64,000 bases of DNA from Siderastrea radians (GCA_964017195.1 OZ024896.1:4169987-4233986); one strand, 5' to 3'. Shown: positions 40,601 to 55,600, counted from the first letter of the stretch. Numbers and translations are program-made. Notes: generated by a model from the letters alone, not told the origin.

Positions 40601-43600
40601 TTTTTGGTCATTTCTCATTTTGAGTGAAATCCATCTTGGATGACGTCACTGGTCCCCAGCAGCGTCACAACCCACAATATATATGTCATCTTGTAGAGTA
40701 CATCACATGGCTATTTATTAAAGGAAAAATCTTTTCGAAATATTGTAACACAACGAAAATCTCCGACGGTGGGGGTGTGACTTTGCTTTTAAAAGAACTT
40801 TTGTAAGCAACTATTTTGTCAAGCTCTTTGTCACATATCCTCAGAACATTTTACCCTGCCTTAAAAGTTTACATTTGCAGGTCCAGTTTTACCTATGCGG
40901 GGCGATATAAAACCGTTCATTTCATTACAGGCAATAAGAAACAAAATTAAAGTAAGAAAGTATGCTTTTTTAGTGTCTTTGCGGGGGTCTCCGGGGTAGT
41001 TTTCAAGTTATGCTTAAAATTCTTGAAATCCCAAAACCCAAACTTTTAACACAGTTGTCATCTATGACAATGTACTAACAACTGTTGTGCATACTTTTTA
41101 GCCCTAAATGTGGGTTGGACCACCCACAAATGCTTAAACAATTTTCTGGCATTTTTCGTTGTCAGTAAAAGGAATGTCACCAGGAACTTTTCAAACTTCT
41201 GTTTCTGGACAATGACAACTTCTTTCTCGACATTTTATCAATATTTATAAAGCTAGCGCGTGTATTTCATAGCAAAAGAAATGACGTACCTCGAGAAGTA
41301 ATATTAGTTTCGCCCTAGTGTGCCAATATTTACCCATAATTGGGCCTTATTTTTGACAGTTTTTTATTACTATCATCTTAACATCCTAAACCTGACTTCC
41401 CGAGACAATGCTACAATATTATTGGGAATAAATGTCACCAATCTTCATTGTTTTGGACCCTTTACAAACGCAATAAGTTTCAGGCAATTTGGAAAAATTC
41501 GATTTTTCAGTACCGGCCGCAAATAATGCGATTCTTACAGTCAACGCCTCTTAACTGTTCGGTGGCCCCATATTTTCTTTTGACAGTTCACTTCCTTTGT
41601 CGATTATCTACATTTTATGAAAAATTAAAGAAAATCTGTGTTGTGGAAGTTTGATTTTTTCAACTTTTCTGTCCCCGCATCATCGAATTCCGCTAATATT
41701 ATTTTAGCTGCACGGTGTTCGCAAAAGCCCATCTACCAGCCTCGTCCCCAGTTCTTGACGCGCTATCCAGTGACTGAGGAAGGCTTGGAACCAAACAACG
41801 AATTTTCCCGCCGAGTTCGTCGGGTGATGTCACAATTGATATTTCGCCGAGGACGACTGGGAACGAGGCTGCAGTTTAACTGAAAGGCCTGACACCAGTT
41901 CAAATTATTTCCTTGACAGAACCACTTAAAATTTGACTAAGAAAGGGGGTCTACAGCAAATCATTTTTTAAAAAATTTTCAACTAACAAGCGCTGAGGCC
42001 ATGACCGATGTGTCAAAATTGGGGTAGTTTTCCACGCTCTTTATTTCGAAAACGAAGTCTCTGACTCCCCAATTTTTTTCCATTTCTGACATAGATAACT
42101 CATTATCTGACTGTAGAAAAAGTATGCAAAAAATCTGTGCTTTAGAAGTTTTTCGAGCGAACGTCCTTAAAATGAAAGCTGTTGAGCAGTAACTACCATT
42201 TATTATCCAATTGTATGAGTTATTGTACAGAAAGCGCACAAAAAGAGTACAGATATCTCACGATATTGTACAGTTGGTTATTGTACTGTACCGTGCGCGC
42301 GCTTATCCTGATACACGTGTAGTTTTCTTTCAAGTTACTCCAAAAGGTTGATCATAAAAAAGGAAAAGTTGGATAATAAATCTCTTATTAGACGTTTCGG
42401 TGTGAAGTATCGCCATACATTTTTACTCGTCGTTTGTATTTTGACTCACACTACGGGCTCGTGAAAATACAGCACAACTCTTAAAAATATACGGCGATAC
42501 TTCACACCAAAATATCTAATAAGATTTATTTGTCGCTGTTGTAGAACTCCCAAGAAGTGTTAAAGAAAAATCTCTCGGAAGCCTTCATGCTAAAACAATA
42601 AATTGGTTGGCTGAAGCTAAATCAATATTGGCTTCTTTTGAGAAAGAAGGAGATTAGTATTCCCATGTAACGAACACCTGTTTAGATGACAGTTGATGGC
42701 TAAGGCTGTCAAATCCCGAATAATTTTTATCAAAAGAATTGCGTCGTGGTGTCCCAGAAACTAGTGTTGTTCACTCAGAATGACTCGTGTCTGAATCAAG
42801 AGCCATTATGAAGTTCGATAAGAGAATTTATCAGGATTGCTTAACTTACAGCGTTATGCTTATTGGACGTCATCAATAACTGGCTTGTATATGTTGTAGT
42901 TCAATTTTATCCTTGGTTCAATTTTTACTTTCCTTTGTTCTTTTTTATGTTGATATATGATAATGAATATGTAACAAAAGAAAGTAAAACTTGAACTAAG
43001 GAGACTAGGAGATTTTAATTTAAAAATTATCATGCGCGGACGAAGGTTAGGACTTACGGCAACTACGACACCTTGTTCACACAGGCTTACTAATTTATAA
43101 AAGACCCTTGTGCGATTTAACGTTCAAATTTATTCAGCCAATTGGAATTCTCCCGACTTAAATGTAACATCAATGCCGATGCTTTAAGTTTTTGTTTTTA
43201 ATACGCTTCATATCTATAGATATGTACTCGAAGTTACAGGATAAAATTCAACCGAATTTTCAACTGTTTTAACCTCTTTTAGCATCATGTGAACTCAGTT
43301 CTGTGGGCTTAGCTGATGGGTACATTTTAGACAACCAGTTAACTGCTTCCTCTGAACTAAATGCCAACACACCAGCCAAGAATGGTCGATTGAATGACAC
43401 AACAGGGTCATCATGGTGTGCGTCCACAAGTGACAATAATCCATATCTACAGATTGGTCTACAGACACTGCATATCATCTGTGCTGTGTCCACTCAGGGG
43501 AATTCCCAAGCAGATCAGTGGGTGGAGACTTACACCCTACAGTCATCCACAGATAGGACAACTTGGACAGATTATGAAGAGAATGGACAAGTCAAGGTAC

Positions 43601-46600
43601 AAAGCCCTGTCAAAATGATTTGTAGTAGTGGCCGGGCAAAATAAAAGAAGAAGTAGGCAAAAAGGACTGGGTCATTCTTTCTGCTAGGAGGTTCCTTGGT
43701 AACTCCAGTGTGAAGCAAGCGGCAAATGATTGCCTGTAGATGGCAAAATTGCCAGCTGCTGGTGCATTTTGACAGGGCTGGGGACATTGCAATGTATATG
43801 TTGAATTGTTTGTTACTGTGACTGTTTGATGGAAAATTTTGAATATAATCTAAAATTCATAACTTAGACCCAAACTAGACATGAAAATAAAAATTGATAA
43901 ATAACTAAAGTAATAAATAAATAAATAGAAATAATTGAAAATAAATAAAGACAATTATTAAATTAAAAATATATATTATATATATTAGAGAGAGAGAGAT
44001 AGATAGATATATTAAATAATAAAAATAATATGAAGTTAATGGAATGTAAAACAAAATATGAAATAAATAAATAAATAAATGACCATTTAGTAAAGAAAAA
44101 AATTATTAAAATTATTTAAAAACACCAAAAGAGTCAATAAATTATTATAAAATAAAAACTATTAAAATTTTTCAAATAAAAATAATTATAACTGTGCAAT
44201 TCTCCCAATTTAAACGTCGTCCTCACAGTTGTTATAATGTAATGTAATTTCTAAATCTTCAGTTTCAGAGAATAGCTATCCCCTTAACTCCATGACAACA
44301 GCCCTTGGGACGCGGAAATAAATTGTATTCTGTCCTAGAGATGATGTCCTGTACTTTTTTGGCCTCATTACTAAACACAATAGATTCCGTGACCTGCCTT
44401 AACATTGTGTTGTTACAGAGTGTTGACTTGAAAGCAAAGTCTAAAATATCACTTTCGTGCATATTGTATGCATATCTCCACATCTTGAATCTATAAATAC
44501 CTAGCTCAGGCTCATACATGAAATGCTCTTATATCCCCAATGGAACAATGTCAAGTGAAGTTTCAATGGCACAGCAGAAATCACTGACAGTTTTTGCTGA
44601 TTTTACTCGAGTCAAAAAGGAAAATCTTGAACTGATTGAGTCAGCTGACGTTACTTTTCAATATTATTTAAAGTCTGTTCCAAAGCCAACTTTCCAGTAA
44701 CTGCACACTTCTAAAAAGTTTAGTTGCACTGGAATAGCTACTTTAAACTAAACATTTTTTAATCCTTCAGTTATGGAAATGTTTCTGTGGCTTTTCAAAA
44801 TGATGGCAAAAATAGACAATTTAGTCCTTTTTAGCTTTTGAAGGTCCTGGACCTAGTTATGGAGAAGTATAGTGTTTAGCTACATGGAGTTGCACCCATT
44901 AAGTTACTGAGTGGCTTCTGCTAAGTTCTCCGGTACTCACCAGTAAACCATCTGAACAATAATCAAAGGTAATACCTTCGCTTGCATGTATCTTACTTAA
45001 TCTCTGAACATTGCAGGGCTTCAATGGAAACTACAACCAGAACTCGATTGTAAAGCACATTTTGTACAGTGGGATTATTGCTAGATACTTGCGCTTTGTT
45101 GTTGGGACCAAACATGGTGAAGCATGTTTACGGGTAGAGGTATTTGGAGTACCAAGGAGAAAAGGTAACTGTAACTAAATTGCAAATTTGTTCTAATTCC
45201 TTTCTCTGTATCTCATTAATACATGGGAAAAAAGTGGCAACCAGGTGTGTAGCCCTAGAGGTGGCTGGGCAGGGCTGGGGTATGGGGTGTAAAGTCGAAA
45301 GGACCATTTCAAAGTTTGCCTTGCAGGAGTCACCTTGTGAATTGGCTATGAATTCCAAGGTGTTACTTGGTTTTGATTGTGATGGGTAAGGTAGATTCAA
45401 ATGAAGTCACAGTTCAATAGCCTGTGGACAGAAACACATATATAGAATTAGTCATTATTTACTCCCCTCCCCTCCTATCAAAAAGATGACAATGCTATGC
45501 CTTTGCTTATTTAACAAACGCCAGGCAACCCCCCTCCCCACAAAAAAAAGCCAGGTCCTTTTTTATATCCAATAAAACTGCTACGTTAAAAGAAACAAAA
45601 TTACAAACAAACAAAAACATCAATAATAAAAAAAAAACCTAATGGTTCTCCACTTCCCCAAAAACTGCGTTGTTACCCCACCCCCCCCCCCAAAATACCA
45701 AATGATGTAATTTTACAACTTTAAAAACCGTTAAAATTCTTTTCATCTCCCTGGCTCTTAATGTACCAAGTACATCTTCATAGGTACAGGAGTGAGTTTT
45801 TGTAACAAACGGTTGTCTCAGATGGGTAATACTAAACAGTTTTCAATATTTGCGGTATTTGCTTCAAATGTTTAAATTCCGGTGAGCATCGTTTGTGGCT
45901 AGGGAACGCTTAGTTTATTAAAATCACAGCAAAGCACTGGTATTGATATAATAGCCACTGCTTTTCATTCCCTGACTTTGTTAAACATGGTCACAAAAAA
46001 AGGCTTATGACACAGATAACAAAAGTTTTTCGTTTAATGTTTACTTCAATGGCTATATATTTTGTTCAAAGGAAATATTGCCCTTTTCAAGCCCACTGCC
46101 CAATCAGGCACGTATGTGGTGGGTAACAATCCTTTAAGGTCAAGCAATGCGGTGGACGGAGGACAGAAAACACATTACAGCTACTGTTCACTCACTGATG
46201 AGAGTACAAATACAAACTCATGGTGGAGAGTGGACCTGGGGAGAGTGGAGACTGTGGCTGAAGTGCACATACTCAACAGAGGAGACTGTTGCGGCAGTGA
46301 TTTAGATGGAGCTAAGATTAGAGTGGGTAGGTAGTAAATAAATTTTATTGGAATATCGAGACAGCTGTGGCAGTTATTACTCATCTGGACAACATGTTTA
46401 ATAATACTGGATGATTGGACAGCTCGCTTATATTTGAAAGTGTTCTCAGGGCCCTGAGTATCCAAAAGAATTCAACTCTAATCTGGTATTAGAATATACA
46501 TATAGCTAAGGTCTTCTTTTAAATTTTACCTCAGACGTTTTTGATGTTTAAAATGGAGTTAATGATTTGCAAAGAGAAGGAGAAAAACCACCGTATCAAC

Positions 46601-49600
46601 AAGTTAGAATTCTTTTAATCACCTTTCAGTCATGTGTTGTATATTGAGCATTGAGTGCAGTGTCATATTATGTTCCATTGTCTTTTTTCCATATTTTACT
46701 GCGTTATCGGCATTTACCCTATTTATAAGATACATCTGGGACACTAGAAAAAGTAGAGTTCAGAAGGTGAGAAATTTTTTTCTTGAACCTTTAAGTCTCT
46801 GTTAGAAGTATGTACACCTTTAATCATTCAAACGGTTTAGCCAGGGTCAGTGGCTCTGTTGGATTTCTTAATGGGGTACCTTTCAAGTTTGAACATCAAA
46901 TATACCACCATGAGAAATTAACCAAGGGGATCTTAGCCTGCGTGCAGACGTCTCCTATTTCCTTTGCTTCACGCGGAACCAAAGGAAATAGGAGACGTCT
47001 GCGCGGCCAGGCTAGTTTCGTGTAAATTACACCGATTATGGTTACACTGTGGTCATGCATTATTCGGACTGAGAGCGTAACGCTTTTCCAGTGTTTCAAA
47101 CTACATTAGTCGTCTTTTATTCTCTGGAAAACTGAGTTTAAGGAACAAATAGTTTTAAAACTATTTCTTAAAAGAATTATTTGCCAACAACTAATGGCCG
47201 TTTATCTCTTGCCTAAAAGAACTAAAGGTGCCTCATGATCAGCGTAAGATAAAGTAATGACTGGGTACAACTCGAACCAGTGAAAACAGTACTCACACAC
47301 ACACGCACACAGCTTTTGGCATATGACAACTTTCAGATATTCTTGAACAATTCACCTCCAAAAAGGATTGTGCCAAACCAGTTTGACGTTTCTTTCTTCC
47401 CTATTTAAGGAAATTCAACCGCAAATGGAGGAGCAACCAATCATCTTTGTGCTGGAAACATACAAGTTCCACAAGGAAAAGAAAAAGTTTTCTTCTGCAA
47501 ACCAAAGGCATATGGCAGATATGTTTCCATCAGTTTGTCTGGCGTAAACAAATATGTCACGCTTTGTGAAGTAGAGGTTTATTCTACTTACATTTCAAGT
47601 AGGTTTTTGCATATTTTCTCCCTAATAGCTATGGTCGCACCCAGTGTTAGTTACGTGCTCTATTGTATTTAATAAGAAAGAAACACGATAATTGTACAAT
47701 ATGCGAACCGCGTTTTTTAATGTTTTACATTCAGTTGTCGCTATACTCAGATGATGAGGCAAATTTAAAGGGAGTTAACCACGTTTAGTAGCAGGATTCA
47801 TCCGTGAGTGTGGTTATTGTTGAGTGTTTCCTCAGTTTTCCACTCGTTTTTGCTTTTGGGTTACACTTCTTAACCATGCTAGCGAGCATGGATTAACCGC
47901 ATCACCCGAGCAAATATAATATCGCCTTTCCTTTCTTAACACTGAACCAACATTGAGTGCGACCGTGCTCTGTATCTATCAACATTTTAGATGTTTTTTG
48001 TAAATAATTATTTTTTCAACTCACTTAGCCAGCGTAGCAGGCTTGTATGGGGAAGGGGTTGGGGGAGCGAGAAAGTGTAATAATCGTGGTTGATACCAAT
48101 TTCGTTCAATACGACTTACAGTTGTACTGATTTCGTACTAAGTTGTATTTGCTTAGAAGGTGAATGATCTTCTTTTTGACGGGGACTGGGTCGGACATGG
48201 CTCGTGAGTAGACGTTTACAACGTGGCTCCGTAAAACTTAATCCTTTCGAAGGCTATCTATGGCAGATATATCCTATTACTTCAAAAGAAAAGACAGGAA
48301 AGGCAATTCCGAAAGCTCAGAGGATAGTCTTAAGTCACCAGAGGATAAAAAAGCAAGAACAATTCGATCTCCGGGTTCGGAATCGGACGACATCTTGGAA
48401 GCCCTCGATATGGCCGAAGGCGTTATGCCTAAAATTGAATTGATTTTGTCCAAGTTGGCAATTCTAGAGGACAAAATGGACGGAATAGAGAAACACATGT
48501 GTAATGTTGACGAAAGAGTGAGCCGGCTACAGGAGAAAGTCTCAACTCTTGAATTATGTTTGAACGGGCACGATGAGTTAGTGAGGTCAGTTGAAGCGAA
48601 AGTTACCAGCTACATTGCCGACGCTGACAAGATGAAGAGTGATATTTCTACTCTAAACAAGAATGTAAAGTCCGCGGAAGAAAAGATTCTCAACTACGAA
48701 GCAGACGTGGCAAAAGCGAACGGTGAGATGGCATCTTTACGCAAACAATTGCAATATATGGAAACGTACCAGAGAAGGGAAAATCTACGGTTCTATGGCA
48801 TACCCGAGCAGTCTGAGGAGGCCTACTCTGGGACCCAAAGTCGCCCAAAGTCGCCCAAAGTCGCCTAAAGTCGCCTAAAGTCGCCTAAAGTCGCCCAAAG
48901 TCGCTCTAAGTCCCTCTAAATCCCTTGTATATAGTTTATATATTAATAGTAAACTATGTAAAACTTAATGTAGTTTATTTTCAGTTTGCTTGCCAAGGCC
49001 TGTTGCCTAACCAGAGCCCTGTACAATAAAATGCCCAAGGAATCATCCTGGGGCCCCTAAGTTTCTTGTTGTGACACTTACTAACTCACAGGTTTCACTT
49101 AATGCCTTACTTTTTTGCCTGTGACCAATTCGGCAACAACCTTGCTTGCTAGCTGTTGTTAAGGTCATTGTTGCATGTTTATGTACTACTAATGTCTTTA
49201 GTGTGCGGGTCCACACCAACATCACAAGAGGTCATTAGAAATTCCAAGGGGGGTGGGGGGAATTGAGGCTCTTGAAAGCCACCAAACTAGAATTTCCAGA
49301 AGGGTGGGCTAGAATAGGGGGTTGGTGGAGCATTCAAACTAAAACATTTTCATGGGGATAGTATGGATATTTTCTGTAACAATGCATTATGGTGTACCAT
49401 GATGATTTCCATGTACCTGTATACCACAACTGTACTTAGTTTCACCTTGGCATTTCCAATTAAGTCACTGAAGGTTACCTAAAATTGCCTAAAGTCGCTC
49501 AAAATCGCCCAAAGTCGCCCAAAATCGCCTTAAATCGCCCAAAGTCGCCCGTAATTTTGGACAAAATAAGCTAAAATCGCCTAAAGTCGCCTTAAGTCGC

Positions 49601-52600
49601 CCAAAGTTACGGCGACTTTGGGTCCCAGAGTAGGCCTCTGAGGGTAAAGAAAATTCACGCGAAGTTCTGGTAGACTTTTTCAAAAACAACCTAGGCATTG
49701 ATGATGCCGAAAGTATCGAATTACAGCGTGTGCATAGGATCGGGAAATACGACTCCGAACAGACGAAACCTCGGCAGATGATCGCGAGATTTCTCCGATA
49801 TCCGGAAAGGGAGGAGGTTTTCTCAAAAGCGGGGAGGCTAAAAGGAACGGGACTTGGAATATCTGCAGATTTGCCCAAATCTATTGTTGAAGCAAGGAAG
49901 AAATTGATCAATAAATTCAAAGCGGCGAAAAAAGACGGGAAGACCGCGTTTTTCAGCAGAGCGGAGCCAGACAAACTTTACATTGATGGTGTTCTAATTT
50001 CTCCTTAAGCTTATATCTTCTTACTTTAGGCGTAAATATTAGTTACCAATCAAATCTTTACCTTCTGTTTAATCAGTATGTCTGCATATTTAGACGTTAA
50101 GATTATTTATTGATGAAATCATGCCTTTGGACTTTTGAATCCAGTCGAATATTTTTTGTATTTTCGGAGGCCCGCGTTATGCAAATTTTGCTAACCGTTG
50201 TAAGACCTAGACTATAAGCAGCGTTATTTTAACAGCTTTTGCTGGCTGCTTTCTTAAGATCTTTATTTGTTCTTTTGTGTGAATGTTCTTCGTTGTGTTA
50301 ATTGATAATTGTAGTTGGATGCTTGACAAGTGCAGTAATTTTGGGCATAAATTACCTATCATTGTCATTCAAAATCAAGCGTGTAGGTTGTACGGCAGCA
50401 CCAATAGTTGTCATGAAATCACGGATCTCGATGTGATGTTCTTTTTAGGCACTTTTTTTACTTCTCTCGATGGAGGGTAATAATCTCCAATTTAAACTGC
50501 TTTCCCTGAACGTTAGAGGTATTCGCACCTTTGAAAAAAGAAAATGCATATTTAATTGGCTAGGAAAACAGAATGCAGATATCTATTTTCTTCAGGAAAC
50601 TTATAGCACGGAGGAGTTAGAGAACCAATGGAGGAAACAATGGAGAGGAGACTTGTTCTTTGCTCATGGAACCTCGCATAGCAAAGGTACTCTTATTTTG
50701 ATTAGAGAGGGTTTGGATTTTCTAATTAAATCAGTGCAAAGAGATGAAATGGGAACTTTTATAATCCTAGATGCCTTGATCCAAGATTCCCCTTTTTTGC
50801 TGGTTAATATTTATTCACCTACAAAGCCGTGTGAACAGATCCAATTTTTTGATAAAATTGCATGTCTCATAGAAGAGAAAATGTCGCAATCAGATTATCA
50901 GATCGTACTAGGTGGGGACTTCAATGTTACTTTTGAACCCAACTTGGACTGCTCAGGAGGGAAACCTTCCGTAAAGAATTCTGTTAAGAGTCTCGAAGAC
51001 ATCATATCGAAATATGACTTGACTGACATTTGGAGAGTAAGAAATCCGACCAAAAAACGTTTCACCTGGAGACAGAAAAATCCATTAATCCAAAGAAGAC
51101 TAGATTTCTGGTTAATTAGCGACTCCCTACAGGATGTCACAAATAAGGCAGACATTATAACTGCAATTAAAACTGATCACTCCGCAATAACACTAGACAT
51201 TGATAGTATAAGTGACACAAGTCACGGTCCCTCTTTTTGGAAGTTTAATAATAGCCTTTTGGATGATGAAGCATATTTAAAATTGATAACAGATCGAATT
51301 CCTTCTTGGCTTATCGAGATTAGTTATAATCAAGACGTTAGAGTTCAGTGGGACTGGATAAAATATAACATACGGAAGGAGACTATTCAGTATAGCAAGG
51401 TAAAAGCAAAGCAACGCAGGGAAAGAATGATTATGATCGAGAACAAATTGAAACTAGCGGAGGAAAAAGTAGCTGAAATTCCAACTATAGCAAACCAAAA
51501 TGAACTTGAAAATTTGAAGATTGAGTATGAAAAGGAATATGAATACATAACTAGAGGGGCGATCACTCGTTCACGTGCATCCTGGTATGAAAAAGGGGAG
51601 AAAAATAATAAGTACTTTCTAAACCTTGAAAGAAATAACAAGAGAAAAAGCACGATCAGGAAAGTCGAATTCGCTGATGGTAACGTAACGACAAATCCTA
51701 AAAAGATCATGGATGAGTTGTATTCTTTCTACTCAGACCTTTACAGCGAGACAAATCAATCGGAAATCAACCAGTCTTGTCCTTTCCTGGATTTCATACC
51801 AAGACTATCTCCAGAAATGCAACAGCTTTGTGAAGGTGAACTGTCTGTTGCCGAGTGTTATAATATATTATCAACTTTTCAAAATAATAAGACACCTGGA
51901 AACGATGGTCTCACTATCGAATTCTACAGGAGCTTCTGGCCCGTTCTTGGTGAGATGTTAGTAAAAAGCCTAAATTATTCCTACAAACATGGAGAGCTTT
52001 CATCTTCACAAAAGGAAGCAGTTATTGTCCTCATAGAGAAAAAAGATCGAGATCGACGGCAAATAATAAAATGGAGGCCAATTTCTCTAATTAATGTTGA
52101 CGTTAAAATTGGAACTAAAGCAATTGCTAAGAGACTGGAAAAGGTATTACCAGAAATTATACACCACAACCAGAATGCTTACGTCAAAGGAAGAACAATT
52201 TTTGATGCAGTACGTGCGATTGACGATATTATTTCTCTAACAGCTTCAAAGGACATAAGCTCCCTATTAGTAGCAATTGACTTTGAGAAAGCTTTTGATT
52301 CTGTCAATTGGAATTAACTCAAAAAACCCTCGAGAAATTCAACTTCGGACCATCTTTTATTGCCTGGATTACTACTTTTTACTCGGATATATCTAGCAGT
52401 GTCATGAACAACGGCTTCGCAACCCAGCCCTTCAAACTCTCCCGAGGGGTTCGTCAAGGTGATCCTCTCTCTCCTTATCTCTTTATTCTTGTACTAGAAA
52501 CACTAGCCATCAATATCAGAAATGATATAAAGATAGGAGGAATCAAAATTGACAATCAAGAATTGAAACTGGTCATCTTTGCGGATGATTTAACGGTCTT

Positions 52601-55600
52601 TCTTAAAGACAAGGAATCTTTTTATCAGCTTTCCAATACTTTACACACATTTGGTGTGTACTCCGGCTTGAAAATGAACAAACAAAAGACAGAAGTTATG
52701 AATCTCGGTTCTTCGAGAGTCACTGCAGAGGAATTAAGTGTGGAACACATCCCTAAAGCAGTCAAAATCTTGGGGATACATTTCACCTATGATTATGCGC
52801 TTTTCCAAAGATTAAACTTGGACTCCATCGTTAAATCCTTAAAAAAGACACTAAACAGTTGGAGCTGGAGAGGTCTCACACTACTAGGTAAAATACAGGT
52901 AATTAAAACCTTTGCTATTCCAAAAATTCTATATCGTATGAGTCTCATCTGCTCGAACAAAAAATTTATCAAAGATATAAATCAAATTTTATTTAACTTT
53001 ATTTGGAAAGGTAAAGACAAAGTGAAACGTGCTACCCTGATAAATGATATTAATGAAGGAGGCTTAAAGATGCCTCATATCGAATCCATGATTGAAGCAC
53101 AAAGAATCATGTGCATCCAAAAATTTCTGGATAACTCACTACGCTCTTGGAAGTGCATTCTAAATCACTACCTCAATAAAGTTGGAGGTAGACTCTTATT
53201 TTATTGCAACTTCGAATACTCAAAATTACCTATAGATTTACCAAAATACTACAAGGAATGCTTGATAGCTTGGTCTCTCTTGAAAAACTCCAATCCTTCT
53301 TCTCTGGACGAAATATTCAACCAGCCAATTTGGAACAATAGGTTTATATGTATTGACAACAAATCTGTATTCAGTAGGAAACTCTTCTCTGCAGGACTTT
53401 GTAAAGTCGGAGATTTATGTGAGTTTATTTGCATCAAGCCGCACATAACCGAATCTCTGTTAAACGTGCTTGACTTATTTTATTTAAAATGTCTTTATCA
53501 TTCCCTTCCACCGGAATGGAAAAAAGAAATGAGCAGCAATGTGACTCAGGCAGCAAACAAAACGACACCGTTTAATATTTTCGCTCAAGAAGAATTATCC
53601 TCGAAGAAGATTTATAATCTTCTCATCTCAAAAATATCTAAACCACCAACAGCAAAAAAGAAACTTGAAAATCAATATGCCTCAGAAACAAGCAATCTTG
53701 ATTGGGAAACTATTTACACGCTCCCTTTCAAATGTGCACTTGATACAAAATCGCGGGAATTCCAGTATAAAATCCTGAATCAAATATTACCATTAAACAC
53801 ATTCCTTTTCAAAATTGGCAAAACCGAGTCTCCTCTCTGTGCGTTTTGTCTTTGCAACGAGGAATGTATGTCGCACTTTTTCTTTCAATGTACCGTGATA
53901 CAAAACTTTTGGAGCTCAATACAACAATTGTTTGGGAATAACATAATTACTGAGAGTGACGTAATTCTTGGCATAACTCACCAATCAGAAGATGCTCTTT
54001 TAAACAATCATCTCATTCTACTTTCAAAACAGTATATTTATAATTGCAAGCTAAAGGGTGTGTTACCATCTAGAGCTGTGTTCTTAACCAAAGTGAAAGC
54101 AGTTTTTGAAATGGAGCATCGGATCGCCAAAGAGAGGAACAAACTCTCTATCCATTATAAGAAATGGAACAAGCTCCTTTCCCAAGAACATCACATCCAA
54201 TTTCCATTTTAATCTTAATAGACCTGATTTTTCAACCAACCTACTTTTCTATAGCTATTTATTACTTTAAATTTTTGTCATTTCTATAACAAGATTGTGA
54301 CATGTAGTGCCAGTAGTAATAATAATAGTCTAAGCCTAGAGAATACGATTCCTTGCCCAACTATGAGTGCGTGTGTTGTGTGTGTGTGTAGTCTTACAGT
54401 TGGTAGTGTAAGTAATTATGTGTAGTGTTAGTTTTCGCATAATAAGTAGTGGCGCAAGCAATAATATTGTATGTAGTATAATTTGTTTTTGTTTTTGTTT
54501 TTTGTTTTTTGTAGTAGACTTGCTTTAGTATTGTATGTAGTGTGTCGGTGTTGTAATAAAGTTTCATTAAAAAAAATAAAAAAAAATAAAAAATAAAAAA
54601 AAATGATCTTCTTTGGGTTCACTGTGTTCTGCAATTTTTAACATTCAAAACGAGAGTTTTGCAACAAAAGTGGTTAAATCTAAATTAATCAACGCGGAAA
54701 ACTGTTGTCGATAGAATCGACTATAGTACAGTAAAGTTCTGCAGTTTTCGCAAACTCTTGTAGTACGTGCAGTAGTGCCGCTTGCATTTGCATTTACACT
54801 GCCATCAGACATTTTACATTATTGTGACAACAACTGTGGGAACCCAAAATAGCAAGAAATAAAAAGGAACGAAATCTACCAATCACAGCTCATGAAAGGT
54901 GAGTAGCTAGGCTACTCACTAAAGTGACTTTTGATCCTGTTGGACTGAGATATTTTTTCCCAGTCTGTTTGCTACATTTTGTATATTACTGCACTGTTGG
55001 AAGGTGTAGTAATAAGTTAGAATGTTACGTGATAGCTTTAATAATAATACTAATAATAATAATTGATACTTATATAGCGCAAATTGACATATAAATATGA
55101 TCAAATGCGCTTTACAACTGTAAAAAATAGAAAGTAAAAATTATTAAAAGTACAATAAAAAAGATAAAAATAATATCACCGATAGTCATTAAAAGCAATT
55201 CTAAAAAGCAGTTCTAAAAAGATGCGTTTTCAGGCTAGATTTAAAATTTATAAAATTGTCAATTTTCCGTAAATGTGCAGGAAGCTTGTTCCAAAGGGTA
55301 GAGTCTTTCGAAGTCGGGCGCTAGGTTGATTGAATTGAATCTAAGACTGTATTTCGATACATCTTTAACACTTATCAGATTACTTAATATGTATTCAGGC
55401 GCGAGGCCATGTATCGCCTTGAAAGTAAGAATAAGTATTTTAAAACGAATACGATATTGAACGGGTAGCCAGTGTAAAGAATACAGGACTGGCGTTACAT
55501 ACCGGTAACATACCGTTACATACCTTTTTTGCACATACCGGTAACGTTAAGATCTAGTAGACGCCCAGGGCGGTTATTTGATTTCTTGGATTTTATAGCC

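Larger units (their letters stand above)
48260..50008 (+). pseudogene. LINE ORF1 protein, split by insertion
   Basis: The first part (48260-48818) encodes an N-terminal basic region and a long coiled coil with heptads (about residues 60-165), ending in YQRRENLRFYGIPEQ. That sequence starts the RNA-binding domain of L1-type ORF1 proteins. After the inserted element, the second part (49644-50008) carries the rest, with RVHRIGK and RQMIARFLRYPEREEVF motifs and a basic C-terminus. ORF1 proteins are RNA-binding chaperones of the retrotransposon particle. In the present state the frame runs into the inserted element and stops, so the product is truncated. Confidence 0.88.
48163..54614 (+). mobile_element. 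full-length L1-type LINE with 13-base target-site duplication
   Basis: AATGATCTTCTTT at 48163-48175 and again at 54602-54614 brackets a non-LTR element (48176-54601). It has a short 5' UTR, ORF1 (48260 to about 50008, interrupted), ORF2 (50470-54212, frameshifted) and an A-rich tail of AAAATAAA type (about 54568-54601). Two ORFs, an APE-type endonuclease and a poly(A)-like tail place it in the L1 superfamily. It inserted in sense orientation into an intron between the FTP domain exons of receptor B. An 819-base terminal-inverted-repeat element later inserted in ORF1. Confidence 0.92.

Noticed and set aside
46731..46766. Possible 36-base exon between the two halves of FTP domain 1
   Set aside because: It has AG before and GTGAGA after, but the flanking exons join in phase without it and its addition would break the phase.
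48836..49620. CRISPR-like array of AAAGTCGCC repeats
   Set aside because: Units are directly tandem without unique spacers, lie within a eukaryotic transposon, and have no cas genes nearby.
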